Shown: piece after piece, positions 8,635 to 17,070 of the stretch
Position numbering within the stretch: the first letter of the stretch is position 1
Layout: the number at the start of each line of letters is the position of its first letter
Assembly: GCF_001187435.1 (NCBI RefSeq)
Contig: NZ_LFXA01000002.1
Coordinates: 124,001 to 188,000 of the forward strand
Direction of reading: 5' to 3'
DNA from: Streptomyces caatingaensis
GTDB taxonomy: Bacteria > Actinomycetota > Actinomycetes > Streptomycetales > Streptomycetaceae
Length of the DNA stretch: 64,000 bases
Position numbers and translations under genes: made by a program
The notes under the pieces: model-generated
What the model saw: only the letters and a program-made list of their open reading frames with translations
Database searches by the model: none
Told to the model about the DNA's origin: nothing

Positions 8635-9497
8635 TGCACCGTCTCGTCGCCGTCGCGCAGCGAGCCCACCCGACGCCGGAACTCGGCCAGCGCCGCCGGA
8701 TTCCCCGGCGCGTGCTGCGCCACCCACGCGCAGCTCGCCGTCTCCCGGGCGCCCCGCAGCACAGCGCACCCCTCCCACTCCCGCACATCCCACCCGTACG
8801 CCCGGACGAAGGCGTCGTAGGCGCGCGGGTCGAGGCCGTAGCGGTCGCGGCTCAGGGCCATCACCACCAGGTCGTGCTCCCGCAGGTCGGCGGAGAAGGT
8901 CTCCAGGTCGACGAGGACGGGCCCGGACGGGCCGACGTGGACGTTGCGCGGCAGGGCGTCGCCGTGCAGCGGCCCGGGCGTCAGCCGGGGGACGAGCGCG
9001 GCGGCGGCCGCCGCGAAACCGTCGCGGCGTTCGCGGAGATAGTCCGCGTCGGCCGGATCGATCGCGGAGCCGGCCAGCCGCAGCCAGCGCTCGACCCCGC
9101 CGAGCAGCTCCCGCGCGGGCAGCCCGAAGTCCGGCCCGGGCAGGGCGTGGACGAGGCGGAGGAGCGCGGCCAGATCCTCGGGCCCGGCGGGGCGGACCGC
9201 CTCGGGGAGCCGGTGCCAGAGCGTGACGGGATGGCCGTCGGCCATCACCACGTCCGGCTCGGCCGGCCGCACGGCGGGGACGCCGCTCTCCGCGAGCCAG
9301 GACGCGACACGCAGTTCGCGCAGGGCGCGGTCGCGCAGCGAGGCGTGCCGCCCTACCTTGGCCACCAGCCCGCCCACGGCGAAGACCGCGTTCTCGCCGA
9401 GGGCGAGCAGCGTCGCCCCGCGCGCCGCGGGAGCCGTCACCCCGGCCGCCGCGAGGATGCCGCGTGCCCGCTCTTCCGTGAATGCCGCGTCCACCAC
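8619..9497 (-). CDS. Aminoglycoside phosphotransferase (APH) family kinase
   Basis: 292 aa from a GTG at 9497 preceded by GAAGGCGAAGG; an ATG 18 codons upstream is open but has a poor start region. APH/choline-kinase fold: N-lobe with 'FAVGGLVAKVGRH' (the Lys of the ATP site), catalytic loop 'PLHGDALPRNVHV' (H-G-D-x(4)-N) and 'LVDLETF' in place of the DFG-like motif. It would phosphorylate a small hydroxylated substrate; sequence alone does not tell whether that is an antibiotic. The stop codon is embedded in the 16-bp tandem repeat described separately. It is divergent from the LysE gene. Confidence 0.85.
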   Translation of the reverse strand: MVDAAFTEERARGILAAAGVTAPAARGATLLALGENAVFAVGGLVAKVGRHASLRDRALRELRVASWLAESGVPAVRPAEPDVVMADGHPVTLWHRLPEAVRPAGPEDLAALLRLVHALPGPDFGLPARELLGGVERWLRLAGSAIDPADADYLRERRDGFAAAAAALVPRLTPGPLHGDALPRNVHVGPSGPVLVDLETFSADLREHDLVVMALSRDRYGLDPRAYDAFVRAYGWDVREWEGCAVLRGARETASCAWVAQHAPGNPAALAEFRRRVGSLRDGDETVHWHPF

Positions 9498-9724
9498 TGC
9501 CGTACCTTCGCCTTCCGAATTTCCGTGCCCGTACCGGGCAGGTCCCCGCAAGTCTCCCGCCCCGGCGGCCCGGCGCGGTGGCCGGGGTCCGGCCGGCCGG
9601 GCGCCGTGACGGGGCCTCGCCTGGTACGGTCCCTTCGGCCGCCGTGCCTCACCCCCACGGGGCGCGGCGGCCGTCCGCGGTTATGCTCCCGGTTCCGGTG
9701 CCCCCGTGCGAACAGGAGCCTCCC

Positions 9725-10363
9725 GTGCCGACCGCGATCCTCGGCTTCGCCCTCCTCTCCCTGCTCGTGACCGTGTCCCCCGGCCCGGACCTGCTGCTCG
9801 TGCTGCGCAACTGCCTGCGCGGCGGCCGGAGGGCGGGGAGCGCCACGGCCCTCGGCGTGGCGGCCGGTTCGCTGGCCTGGGGCGCGGCCGCCGCGTGCGG
9901 CCTGGCGGCGGCGTTGCAGCGGTGGGACGCGGCGTTCACCGTCGTCCGTCTCGCCGGGGCCGCGTACCTGGTGTTCCTCGGGGCGCAGGCGCTGTGGGCA
10001 CAGCGGCGGGCCGTGGCCCTGTCGGAGGAGCGGCCGGCCCCCGAGGACGCCGGTCCGCCGCCGCGGGCGGGCGCGGCCTTCCGGCAGGGCGTGCTGAGCT
10101 GTCTGCTCAACCCGAAGGTGGGGGTCTTCTTCGTCGCCGTCGCCCCGCAGTTCCTGCCGGAGGGGGCTTCCCCGCTGTGGACGACGTTGCTCTTCGGCGC
10201 GATCGACGCGGTGATCGCGGTGACGTGGATGCTGCTGGTCGCGGCGGGTGCGGACCGGATGATGACATGGCTGCGGAGGCCCCGGGTCCACCGCGGCCTG
10301 GAGCGGGCCACGGGCGGGATCCTGGTGGCGCTGGGCCTCGGCACGGCGGTGGAGTCCGCCTGA
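9725..10363 (+). CDS. LysE family transporter (amino-acid/small-molecule exporter)
   Basis: 212 aa from the GTG at 9725, preceded by CAGGAGC. About six hydrophobic segments are visible; the first (AILGFALLSLLVTVSPGPDLLL) carries the family signature 'SPGPD', and 'SCLLNPKVGVFFVAVAPQF' is the conserved central motif. These proteins export amino acids, homoserine lactones or related compounds across the cytoplasmic membrane; the substrate is not predictable. The upstream in-frame extension toward 9482 lacks family similarity and is rejected. Confidence 0.92.
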   Translation: MPTAILGFALLSLLVTVSPGPDLLLVLRNCLRGGRRAGSATALGVAAGSLAWGAAAACGLAAALQRWDAAFTVVRLAGAAYLVFLGAQALWAQRRAVALSEERPAPEDAGPPPRAGAAFRQGVLSCLLNPKVGVFFVAVAPQFLPEGASPLWTTLLFGAIDAVIAVTWMLLVAAGADRMMTWLRRPRVHRGLERATGGILVALGLGTAVESA

Positions 10364-10379
10364 GTCCGTCTGTACGGCG

Positions 10380-10395
10380 CCGGGGCGGGCCCCGG
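10380..10395. terminator. Hairpin between convergent LysE and chelatase genes
   Basis: CCGGGGC-gg-GCCCCGG is a perfect inverted repeat just after the LysE stop, followed by further GC-rich palindromes up to the end of the convergent gene at 10444. No U-tract is present, as usual in Streptomyces; it probably ends transcription from both sides. Confidence 0.5.
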
Positions 10396-10443
10396 ACCCG
10401 TATCGCGCGCTCCGCGCGACAGCGACGCGGCTGCGCCGCGCCC

Positions 10444-11214
10444 CTATCGCGGCGGCAGCGCGCCGGAAACGGTGAAGTGGGGGTTCCCCCTCGGGGGGAG
10501 GGGCCGGGGCAGCGTCTCCTCGTACCGCCGCAGCACCAGCGTCACCACCTCTCCCATCACCCCCAGCACATCCGTCACCACGTCCGCCCCCGCCTCCCGA
10601 GCCCCCGCGGCGATGCGGTCGGGGAGGCGGCCGGGTGCCAGGACGTAGCGGGCGACGGCGACGTGTTCGCAGCCGGCGGCGCGGAGGGCGTGGACGGCGT
10701 CCTCGGGGCGGGGGCCGGAGGCCGAGGCGTATGCGCAGCGCACGGCCCGCCAGCCGCCCGCGTGTTGCCAGGAGCGCGCCACTCCTTCCACGACCGCCCG
10801 CCCCCGGGGGTCGGACGTCCCCGCGGCGGCGAGCACGACGCCCGTCGAGGAGCGGTCGCGCACCCCCGCCTCGGCCAGCCGCCGTTCCAGTGCGCCGACG
10901 AGGAGGGGGGACGGGCCCAGGACGTCGGACTGGTGGACGGTCAGCGAGGGCGGGCAGCAGGTCCGGAGCACCTGGGGGATGTCCGTCCGCGCGTGGAAGG
11001 CCCGTGTGAGGAGCAGCGGCACGGCGACGGCCGACCGTACCCCGTCCGCCGCCAGCCGTTCGAGTGCCTCGCTGACCGAGGGGGTGTAGAAGTCGAGGAA
11101 GCCGGCCTCGACCCGGAGGCCGGGCCGGCGCGCCGCGACGCCCGCCCGCAGCGCGGCGACGGTCGCCGCGTGCCGGGGGTCACGGCTGCCGTGGGCGACG
11201 AGGAGGAGGGTCAC
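10444..11214 (-). CDS. Sirohydrochlorin chelatase-like protein (CbiX/SirB family)
   Basis: 256 aa starting with a GTG at 11214 that overlaps the permease stop as GTGA. It contains the family start 'LLLVAHGSRDPRH' and a repeat-like second half ('GVVLAAAGTSDPRGR'), giving the two-lobed chelatase fold. The likely metal-ligand histidines are the H of 'AHGS' and that of 'TRAFHARTDIP'. It should insert Fe2+ (or Co2+) into sirohydrochlorin. At the end of a sulfur operon whose sulfite reductase needs siroheme, iron insertion is the natural role. An upstream open frame in the track region 11215-11928 is antisense noise over the permease. Confidence 0.85.
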   Translation of the reverse strand: MTLLLVAHGSRDPRHAATVAALRAGVAARRPGLRVEAGFLDFYTPSVSEALERLAADGVRSAVAVPLLLTRAFHARTDIPQVLRTCCPPSLTVHQSDVLGPSPLLVGALERRLAEAGVRDRSSTGVVLAAAGTSDPRGRAVVEGVARSWQHAGGWRAVRCAYASASGPRPEDAVHALRAAGCEHVAVARYVLAPGRLPDRIAAGAREAGADVVTDVLGVMGEVVTLVLRRYEETLPRPLPPRGNPHFTVSGALPPR

Positions 11215-12086
11215 GCCGCCAGCCCCCGCGTCCGCAGGACCCGCCGTTCGAGCGGGCTGAAGACCGCCAGGTCGATGGCGATGCCGACGAAGAGGATCAG
11301 CAGGATGCCCAGGAGCACGCCCGGCATGTCGGAGTCGGTGCGGGCGTTCTCCAAATACTGGCCGAGGCCGAGGCCCAGGTCGGGGGAGGAGGCGATGAGT
11401 TCGGCGGCCATCAGGGAGCGCCAGGAGAAGGCCCAGCCCTGTTTGAGGCCGGCGACGTAGCCGGGCAGCGCGGCGGGCAGCAGGACGAGGCGGGCGCCGC
11501 GCGCCCCCGTGGCGCCCAGGGTCCGCCCGGCCCGCAGGTACAGCGGGGGCACCTGGTCGATGCCGGAGACCAGCCCGTTGGCGATCGACGGCACCGCGCC
11601 CAGCAGGATGACGGCGTACATCGCGGCGTCCGTGATGCCGAGCCAGATGACCGCGGCCGGCACCCACGCCACCGACGGCAGCGACTGGAGGCCGGACAGC
11701 ACCGGGCCCAGCGCCGCCCGGACGAACGGCACCCGGGCGACCAGCAGCCCCAGCGGCGTCCCGAGGGCGAGCGCGGCGGCGAAGCCGAGCAGGCCGCGCG
11801 AGACACTGGTCCAGATGATGTCGAACAGCGTTCCCTTGAGCCACAGTTGGCGCAGGCTGTCCCAGACGGCCGCCGGGTCGGGGAGCTTGTAGTCCTCGGT
11901 GACCCCGGCGACGACCAGCAGCTTCCACACCGCCAGCACCAGGACCACGGCGGTCACCGGCGGCAGCACCTTGCGCAGCAGCACCTGCCGCACCGGGGTG
12001 CGCCGGACCTGGACGGTGTCGAGCGCGTCGAGGCCGGCCTCCAGCCCGGCCAGGTCGGGGTGTCGGGCGGTGTCAGGGCTTGCCAT
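11211..12086 (-). CDS. ABC transporter permease (SsuC/TauC type)
   Basis: 291 aa with about six membrane segments (VLPPVTAVVLVLAVWKLLVV..., LLGILLILFVGIAIDLAVF). The EAA loop that docks the ATPase is visible as 'RAGRTLGATGARGARLVLLPAALPG'. The start ATG overlaps the ATPase gene by 14 bp and its stop overlaps the chelatase start by 4 bp, so translation is coupled. The family imports alkanesulfonates, taurine or nitrate-like anions. Being in a sulfate reduction operon points to a sulfonate or another organosulfur compound. Confidence 0.93.
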   Translation of the reverse strand: MASPDTARHPDLAGLEAGLDALDTVQVRRTPVRQVLLRKVLPPVTAVVLVLAVWKLLVVAGVTEDYKLPDPAAVWDSLRQLWLKGTLFDIIWTSVSRGLLGFAAALALGTPLGLLVARVPFVRAALGPVLSGLQSLPSVAWVPAAVIWLGITDAAMYAVILLGAVPSIANGLVSGIDQVPPLYLRAGRTLGATGARGARLVLLPAALPGYVAGLKQGWAFSWRSLMAAELIASSPDLGLGLGQYLENARTDSDMPGVLLGILLILFVGIAIDLAVFSPLERRVLRTRGLAA

Positions 12087-12846
12087 GGCGACGGATCTCC
12101 CCCCGTAGTTCCTCGGTTATCTCCACGGACAGCTCGGCGACGGCCGCGTCCTCGATGCGCCGCGGCTGCGGCAGGTCCACCGTCCACTCCCGGACGACCC
12201 GGCCCGGGCGCGACGACAGCAGCACCACGCGTCCGCCGAGCCGGACCGCCTCGCGCACGTTGTGGGTGACGAAGAGCACCGACAGCTCCGTCTCGCGCCA
12301 GATCCGCGTCAGTTCGTGGTGCAGCACGTCCCGGGTGATGGCGTCGAGCGCGGCGAACGGCTCGTCCATGAGCAGCAGCCGGCTGTCCTGGGCCAGCGCC
12401 CGGGCCAGGGCGACGCGCTGGCGCATGCCGCCCGACAGCTCGTGCACCCGCTTGCCGTACGAGCCGCCGAGCCGGACGAGGTCGAGCAGCCGCTCGGCCT
12501 CCGTCCGCCGGGCGGGGCGGGGGACGCCGCGCAGCCGCAGCGCGAGCTCGATGTTGCGGCCGGCGGTCAGCCAGGGGAAGAGGGCGTGCTCCTGGAACAT
12601 CAGCGCCGGCCGGCCGCCGGGCACGTCGATGCGGCCGCCCGTCGGCCGGTCGAGCCCGGCGACCAGGTTGAGCAGCGTGGACTTGCCGCAGCCGGAGGCG
12701 CCGAGCAGGCAGACGAACTCGCCCGGCGCGACGGTCAGGCTGATGTCCTCCAGCACGGGCCGCCCGTCGCCGGAGCGCCCGAAGGTCTTGTCGACGTGGT
12801 CGAGACGGACCGCGTGCGCCAGGGCGGTCGTCGTTGCCGGGGCCAT
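12073..12846 (-). CDS. ABC transporter ATP-binding protein (SsuB/TauB type)
   Basis: 257 aa from the ATG at 12846 after TTGGAGG. Walker A 'GASGCGKST' (49-57), Q-loop 'MFQEHALFPW', signature 'LSGGMRQR' (137-144) and Walker B 'LLLMDEPF' (157-164) are intact, and the switch histidine is in 'FVTHNVREA'. The protein energises the adjacent permease at the inner face of the membrane. It is 26 bp downstream of the substrate-binding gene. Confidence 0.95.
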   Translation of the reverse strand: MAPATTTALAHAVRLDHVDKTFGRSGDGRPVLEDISLTVAPGEFVCLLGASGCGKSTLLNLVAGLDRPTGGRIDVPGGRPALMFQEHALFPWLTAGRNIELALRLRGVPRPARRTEAERLLDLVRLGGSYGKRVHELSGGMRQRVALARALAQDSRLLLMDEPFAALDAITRDVLHHELTRIWRETELSVLFVTHNVREAVRLGGRVVLLSSRPGRVVREWTVDLPQPRRIEDAAVAELSVEITEELRGEIRRHGKP

Positions 12847-12872
12847 CCGGACCTCCAAGTGGGTGGGCACAA

Positions 12873-13979
12873 CTACTGCTTGCCGAGGTTCGCCGCGCTC
12901 ACCGGGGGCCGCCCCTCGGCCCTGAGCACCTTGTTGAGGAGGGTCAGGTCGTAGATCCCGGACAGGTCGGGCGCGTCGAGCAGTCCGGCGGCGACCGCGT
13001 GGTCGGCCTCGGCCCGCAGGGTGGCGGCGAGGGGGTCGTCCAGGGTCCGGATGGACGCCCACGCCGGGTCGAGGATCTCGGCCGGGAGCGCCTTGCCCGA
13101 CAGCCTCCGGAGCGCCTTGTCGGCCGACGCCTTCGCCCGCTCGGGGTGGGCGGCGATCCAGGCGTTGGTCCGCACCGAGCCGCGCAGCACGGCCTCGACG
13201 ACGTCCGGGTGCGCGGCCAGGAACTTCTGCGACACGACCACGTTGGTGATCACGAATTTCCCGCCCGGCCACAGGGAGGACTCGTCCAGCAGCACCTTGC
13301 CGCCCTCGGCGACCAGCTTGGAGGCGGTGGGCTCGGGCACCCAGGCGCCGTCCACCGAACCGGACTTGAACGCGTCGGGGGTGACCTTGTTGTCCGTACG
13401 GACCACCGAGACGTCGCCCTTGCCGCTCTGCGGGTCCACCTTCCAGCCCCGGCCCGCGATCCAGTTGAGGAAGGCGACGTCCTGGGTGTTGCCCTTCTGC
13501 GGCGTCGCGATCCGCCTGCCCTTCACGTCGTCGAGCGAGGCGATCTTCCGGGGGTCGACCACGAGCCGGACGCCGCCGGAGGCGGAGCCGGAGACGATCC
13601 GCAGGCTCCTGCCCTTCGACCGGGTCCAGCCGTTGATCGCGGGGGACGGGCCGATCCAGCCGATGTCGATCGAACCGGCGTTGAGCGCCTCGATCTCGGA
13701 CGGGCCCGCGTTGAAGGCGGCCGACTTCAGCTCGGTGCCGCCGAGTTCCCTCTGGAGGATCCCCTCCTGCTCGCCGACGAGGGGGGTGGCGTGGGTGATG
13801 TTGGGGAAGTAGCCGATCCGCACGGTGTCCGCGGAGAGCCTGCGCCCGCCCGCGGCGGCCGGGCCCGCGTCGTCCCGTCCGGCCTGGGATCCGTAGCCGC
13901 AGGCGGTGAGCGCGGCGGTCAGCAGCGGCAGTGCGGCCAGGGCCGCGAGCAGGCGGCGGGCCGGGTGGGGGGCGGGCAT
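12873..13979 (-). CDS. ABC transporter substrate-binding lipoprotein (SsuA/TauA-like)
   Basis: 368 aa. A lipoprotein signal peptide ends in 'LTAALTAC' with the lipidated Cys27. The mature part begins 'VRIGYFPNITHATPLVGEQEG' and continues with 'GSIDIGWIGPSPAINGW', the pattern of NMT1/SsuA-type periplasmic binding proteins for alkanesulfonates and related anions. It is anchored outside the membrane and delivers substrate to the permease and ATPase encoded next. The true ligand (sulfonate, taurine, sulfate ester) cannot be read from the sequence. Confidence 0.93.
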   Translation of the reverse strand: MPAPHPARRLLAALAALPLLTAALTACGYGSQAGRDDAGPAAAGGRRLSADTVRIGYFPNITHATPLVGEQEGILQRELGGTELKSAAFNAGPSEIEALNAGSIDIGWIGPSPAINGWTRSKGRSLRIVSGSASGGVRLVVDPRKIASLDDVKGRRIATPQKGNTQDVAFLNWIAGRGWKVDPQSGKGDVSVVRTDNKVTPDAFKSGSVDGAWVPEPTASKLVAEGGKVLLDESSLWPGGKFVITNVVVSQKFLAAHPDVVEAVLRGSVRTNAWIAAHPERAKASADKALRRLSGKALPAEILDPAWASIRTLDDPLAATLRAEADHAVAAGLLDAPDLSGIYDLTLLNKVLRAEGRPPVSAANLGKQ

Positions 13980-14037
13980 GAGGGGGCATCCTCTCGACGG
14001 TCCGGGCGGGCCGGGGCGGGGGCGGGGGGTACGGGCG

Positions 14038-14142
14038 TCAGCGCGCACATCGGCCGACCCCGCCCTGCCCGCTGCCGAGGGCGCCGCTGCCCACGCGGCC
14101 GCCCTCCTTGGCGAAGTCCGCGAAGAATCCCCGGGGCGCCAT
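14038..14142 (-). CDS. Possible 34-aa ORF between cysN and the transporter genes
   Basis: An ATG at 14142 lies one base after the cysN stop codon (TGA-C-ATG) and opens a 34-codon frame beginning MAPRGFFADFAKEGGRVG and ending GRCAR. The rest of the 164-bp gap has no gene. The juxtaposition to the stop suits translational reinitiation, and Gly-rich tails are common in short Streptomyces proteins. No function can be assigned, and it could be a chance ORF in a GC-rich spacer. Confidence 0.35.
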   Translation of the reverse strand: MAPRGFFADFAKEGGRVGSGALGSGQGGVGRCAR

Positions 14143-14143
14143 G

Positions 14144-15523
14144 TCAGAAGTCCCAGTCCCCGTCCGCCGCCACGGCCGCGTCCGGCGCGGCGAACGCCGC
14201 GCCCGCCATCCCCGCCGTCAGCGTCGTCCCGTCGGCGGGATCGATCAGCAGGAACGAACCGGTGCGCCGGGACACGGCGTACGGGTCGAGCGCGAGCGGT
14301 TCGGCGGTGCGCAGCACCACGCGGCCGATGTCGTTGGCGGCGAGCTCGCCCGGGGCGGGCCGCTGGGAGAGGTCGGTGAGGTCCAGCCGGGACGGGAGGT
14401 CCTTGACGATCGCCCTGACGGTGCGGGTGGTGTGCTTGAGCAGCACCCGGTCGCCGGTCCGCAGCGGCCGGTCGGCCACGTGGCACACGGTCGCCTCCAC
14501 GTCGCGCACGGGGACGGGCGCGCCGGCGGTCGGCGCGATCAGGTCGCCGCGCGAGACGTCGAGGTCGTCGGCGAGGCGGACGGTGACGGACTGCGGCGCC
14601 CAGGCGACGTCGGCGGGGACGCCGAGCGCGTCGAGGGCGGCGATGGTGCTGGTGCGGCCGGAGGGCAGGACGGTGACGGGGTCGCCGACGCGCAGTACGC
14701 CGGAGGCGATCTGGCCGGCGTATCCGCGGTAGTCGGGGTGCTCGGCCGGGGGCGCCTCCCGGGCGGGGGGCGGGGGAGCGGCGTTGTGCGGGCGGGGGCG
14801 GGAGGCGGGCGGGCGGATGACGTACTGCACGGGGAAGCGCGCCGGGTCGCCGGTCGGGTCGGAGACGACGGGGACGGTCTCCAGGTGCTCCAGCACCGTG
14901 GGCCCGCCGTACCAGTCCATGTGCGCGGAGGGCGTCACGACGTTGTCGCCGGCGAGCGCCGAGACGGGGATCGCGGTCACCTCGGGGACGCCGAGCGAGG
15001 CGGCGTACGCGCCGAACTCCTCGGCGATGCGGGCGAAGACGGGCTCCGCCCAGTCCACGAGGTCCATCTTGTTGACGGCCAGCACCACGTGCGGGACGCG
15101 CAGCAGTGCGGCCACGGCGGCGTGCCGGCGGGTCTGTTCGACGACGCCGTTGCGGGCGTCGACCAGGACGACGGCGAGTTCGGCGGTGGACGCGCCGGTG
15201 ACCATGTTGCGGGTGTACTGGACGTGGCCGGGGGTGTCGGCGAGGACGAACCGGCGGCGGGCGGTGGCGAAGTAGCGGTACGCGACGTCGATGGTGATGC
15301 CCTGCTCGCGTTCGGCCCGCAGGCCGTCGGTGAGCAGGGCCAGGTCCGGGGCGTCGTGGCCGCGGTCGCGGGAGGCGTGTTCGACGGCCTCCAGCTGGTC
15401 GGCCAGGACGGAGCGGGAGTCGTGCAGCAGCCGTCCGACGAGGGTGGACTTGCCGTCGTCGACCGATCCTGCGGTGGCGAAGCGGAGCAGGGCCGTCGCC
15501 CCGGTCTGCTCGGCTGTGGTCAT
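14144..15523 (-). CDS. cysN: Sulfate adenylyltransferase subunit 1 (GTPase subunit)
   Basis: 459 aa. EF-Tu-like GTPase: P-loop 'GSVDDGKST' (19-27), 'DTPGH' (96-100) and 'NKMD' (151-154), followed by two beta-barrel domains. A Pro/Ala-rich insert (about 240-260) lies before the barrels. With CysD it makes adenosine 5'-phosphosulfate from ATP and sulfate, driven by GTP hydrolysis. It is 63 bp downstream of cysD in the same operon. No fused APS kinase is present; cysC is a separate gene here. Confidence 0.96.
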   Translation of the reverse strand: MTTAEQTGATALLRFATAGSVDDGKSTLVGRLLHDSRSVLADQLEAVEHASRDRGHDAPDLALLTDGLRAEREQGITIDVAYRYFATARRRFVLADTPGHVQYTRNMVTGASTAELAVVLVDARNGVVEQTRRHAAVAALLRVPHVVLAVNKMDLVDWAEPVFARIAEEFGAYAASLGVPEVTAIPVSALAGDNVVTPSAHMDWYGGPTVLEHLETVPVVSDPTGDPARFPVQYVIRPPASRPRPHNAAPPPPAREAPPAEHPDYRGYAGQIASGVLRVGDPVTVLPSGRTSTIAALDALGVPADVAWAPQSVTVRLADDLDVSRGDLIAPTAGAPVPVRDVEATVCHVADRPLRTGDRVLLKHTTRTVRAIVKDLPSRLDLTDLSQRPAPGELAANDIGRVVLRTAEPLALDPYAVSRRTGSFLLIDPADGTTLTAGMAGAAFAAPDAAVAADGDWDF

Positions 15524-15586
15524 GTGCGATCCTCTGCATTCCTGCGCGTCGCCGCGCGTCCCCCTGCGGACGGTCCCGCGGAGGGC

Positions 15587-16498
15587 TCAGAAGTAGCCCT
15601 CGCGCTTGCGGTCCTCCATGGCCGCCTCGGAGAGTCTGTCGTCGGCCCGGGTCGCGCCGCGCTCGGTGAGCCGCGAGGCGGCGATCTCGGCGATCACGGC
15701 CTCGGTCGTGGCCGCGTCCGACTCGACGGCGCCCGTGCACGACATGTCGCCCACGGTGCGGTAGCGCACCCGGCGCTTCTCCACCGGCTCGCCGTCCCTG
15801 GGCCCGCCCCAGGCGCCGGCGGTCAGCCACATGCCGTCGCGGCGGAAGACCTCGCGCTCGTGCGCGTAGTAGATCGGGGGGAGTTCGATGTCCTCGCGGG
15901 CGATGTACTGCCACACGTCCAGCTCGGTCCAGTTGGACAGCGGGAAGACGCGGACGTGCTCGCCGGGCGAGTGCCGGCCGTTGTAGAGCTGCCACAGCTC
16001 GGGGCGCTGGCGGCGCGGATCCCAGCCGCCGAACTCGTCCCGCAGCGAGAAGACCCGCTCCTTGGCGCGGGCCTTCTCCTCGTCGCGGCGCCCGCCGCCG
16101 AAGACGGCGTCGAAGCGGTGGGTGGTGATGGCGTCGAGCAGCGGGACGGTCTGCAGCGGGTTGCGGGTGCCGTCGGGGCGCTCGCGCAGCCGCCCGTCGT
16201 CGATGAACTCCTGGACGGAGGCGATGTGCAGGCGCAGCCCGTGGCGGGCGGCCGTGCGGTCGCGGTAGGCCAGCACCTCGGGGAAGTTGTGGCCGGTGTC
16301 GACGTGCAGCAGGGCGAACGGCAGGGGGGCCGGGGCGAACGCCTTGAGCGCCGCGTGGAGCATCACCACGGAGTCCTTGCCGCCGGAGAAGAGCAGCACC
16401 GGGCGCTCGAACTCGCCCGCCACCTCCCGGAAGACGTGCACCGCCTCCGACTCCAGGGCGTCCAGGTGGGAGAGGGCGTAGGGGGTGTCCGCGCTCAC
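15587..16498 (-). CDS. cysD: Sulfate adenylyltransferase subunit 2
   Basis: 303 aa from a GTG at 16498 that overlaps the cysC stop (GTGA). The PP-loop 'SGGKDS' (38-43) binds ATP; 'FGGGRRDEEKARAKER' and 'PLSNWTELDVWQYI' are typical CysD motifs. It catalyses the adenylyl transfer to sulfate with CysN as GTPase partner. The C-terminus 'MEDRKREGYF' is the conserved family ending. Confidence 0.97.
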   Translation of the reverse strand: MSADTPYALSHLDALESEAVHVFREVAGEFERPVLLFSGGKDSVVMLHAALKAFAPAPLPFALLHVDTGHNFPEVLAYRDRTAARHGLRLHIASVQEFIDDGRLRERPDGTRNPLQTVPLLDAITTHRFDAVFGGGRRDEEKARAKERVFSLRDEFGGWDPRRQRPELWQLYNGRHSPGEHVRVFPLSNWTELDVWQYIAREDIELPPIYYAHEREVFRRDGMWLTAGAWGGPRDGEPVEKRRVRYRTVGDMSCTGAVESDAATTEAVIAEIAASRLTERGATRADDRLSEAAMEDRKREGYF

Positions 16499-17070
16499 AA
16501 CAGCCCCTTCCCCGCGAGCAGGGCGTACACGGCGTCCGCCGACTCCGTCACCGTCCGGCCGTGCGCGGCCAGCCGCAGGTCCGGCGCGTCCGGGACCTCG
16601 TACGGGTCGTCGACGCCGGTCAGCCCGGATATCTCGCCCCTCGCCCGCCGCGCGTACAGGCCCTTCACGTCGCGCTCCGCGCACACCTCCAGCGGGGTCG
16701 CCACGTGCACCTCGACGTAGGGCGTGCCGTGCTCCAGGTGCCGCTTGCGCACGGCCTCCCGGGAGTCGGCGTACGGCGCGATGACGGGGACGAGGACGGT
16801 GACGCCGTGCGCGGCGAGCAACCGGGCGACGTAGCCGATCCGTTGGACGTTGGTGTCCCGGTCGGCGCGGGAGAAGCCGAGCTCCGCCGAGAGGAACGCA
16901 CGGATCTCGTCGCCGTCCAGCACCTCCGTCCGGCGGCCCTCGTCGCGCAGCCGGCCGGCCAGCGCGCGGGCGATCGTGCTCTTGCCCGCGCTCGGCAGGC
17001 CGGTGAGCCATACCGTCGAACCCGTCGTACCCGTCATCCGCTTCCCCCAGGGGTCGTTCGGGTCGGTCAT
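16495..17070 (-). CDS. cysC: Adenylylsulfate kinase
   Basis: 191 aa if read from the ATG at 17070, which overlaps the cysH stop as ATGA; an ATG at 17037 preceded by GGGGAAG would give 180 aa and begins close to the conserved part. P-loop 'GLPSAGKST' (24-32), 'DGDEIRAFLS', and 'FSRADRDTNVQRIGYVA' for APS binding are present. It phosphorylates APS to PAPS. It co-occurs with a CysH that has the Fe-S cysteines of APS reductases, so PAPS may serve sulfation or both reduction routes rather than being obligatory. Confidence 0.95.
   Translation of the reverse strand: MTDPNDPWGKRMTGTTGSTVWLTGLPSAGKSTIARALAGRLRDEGRRTEVLDGDEIRAFLSAELGFSRADRDTNVQRIGYVARLLAAHGVTVLVPVIAPYADSREAVRKRHLEHGTPYVEVHVATPLEVCAERDVKGLYARRARGEISGLTGVDDPYEVPDAPDLRLAAHGRTVTESADAVYALLAGKGLL

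Noticed and set aside
12847..13989. Extended minus-strand start of the ABC ATPase gene back to 13989
   Set aside because: The extra residues are Arg/Pro-rich out-of-frame reading of the substrate-binding gene; the ATG at 12846 has a good RBS.
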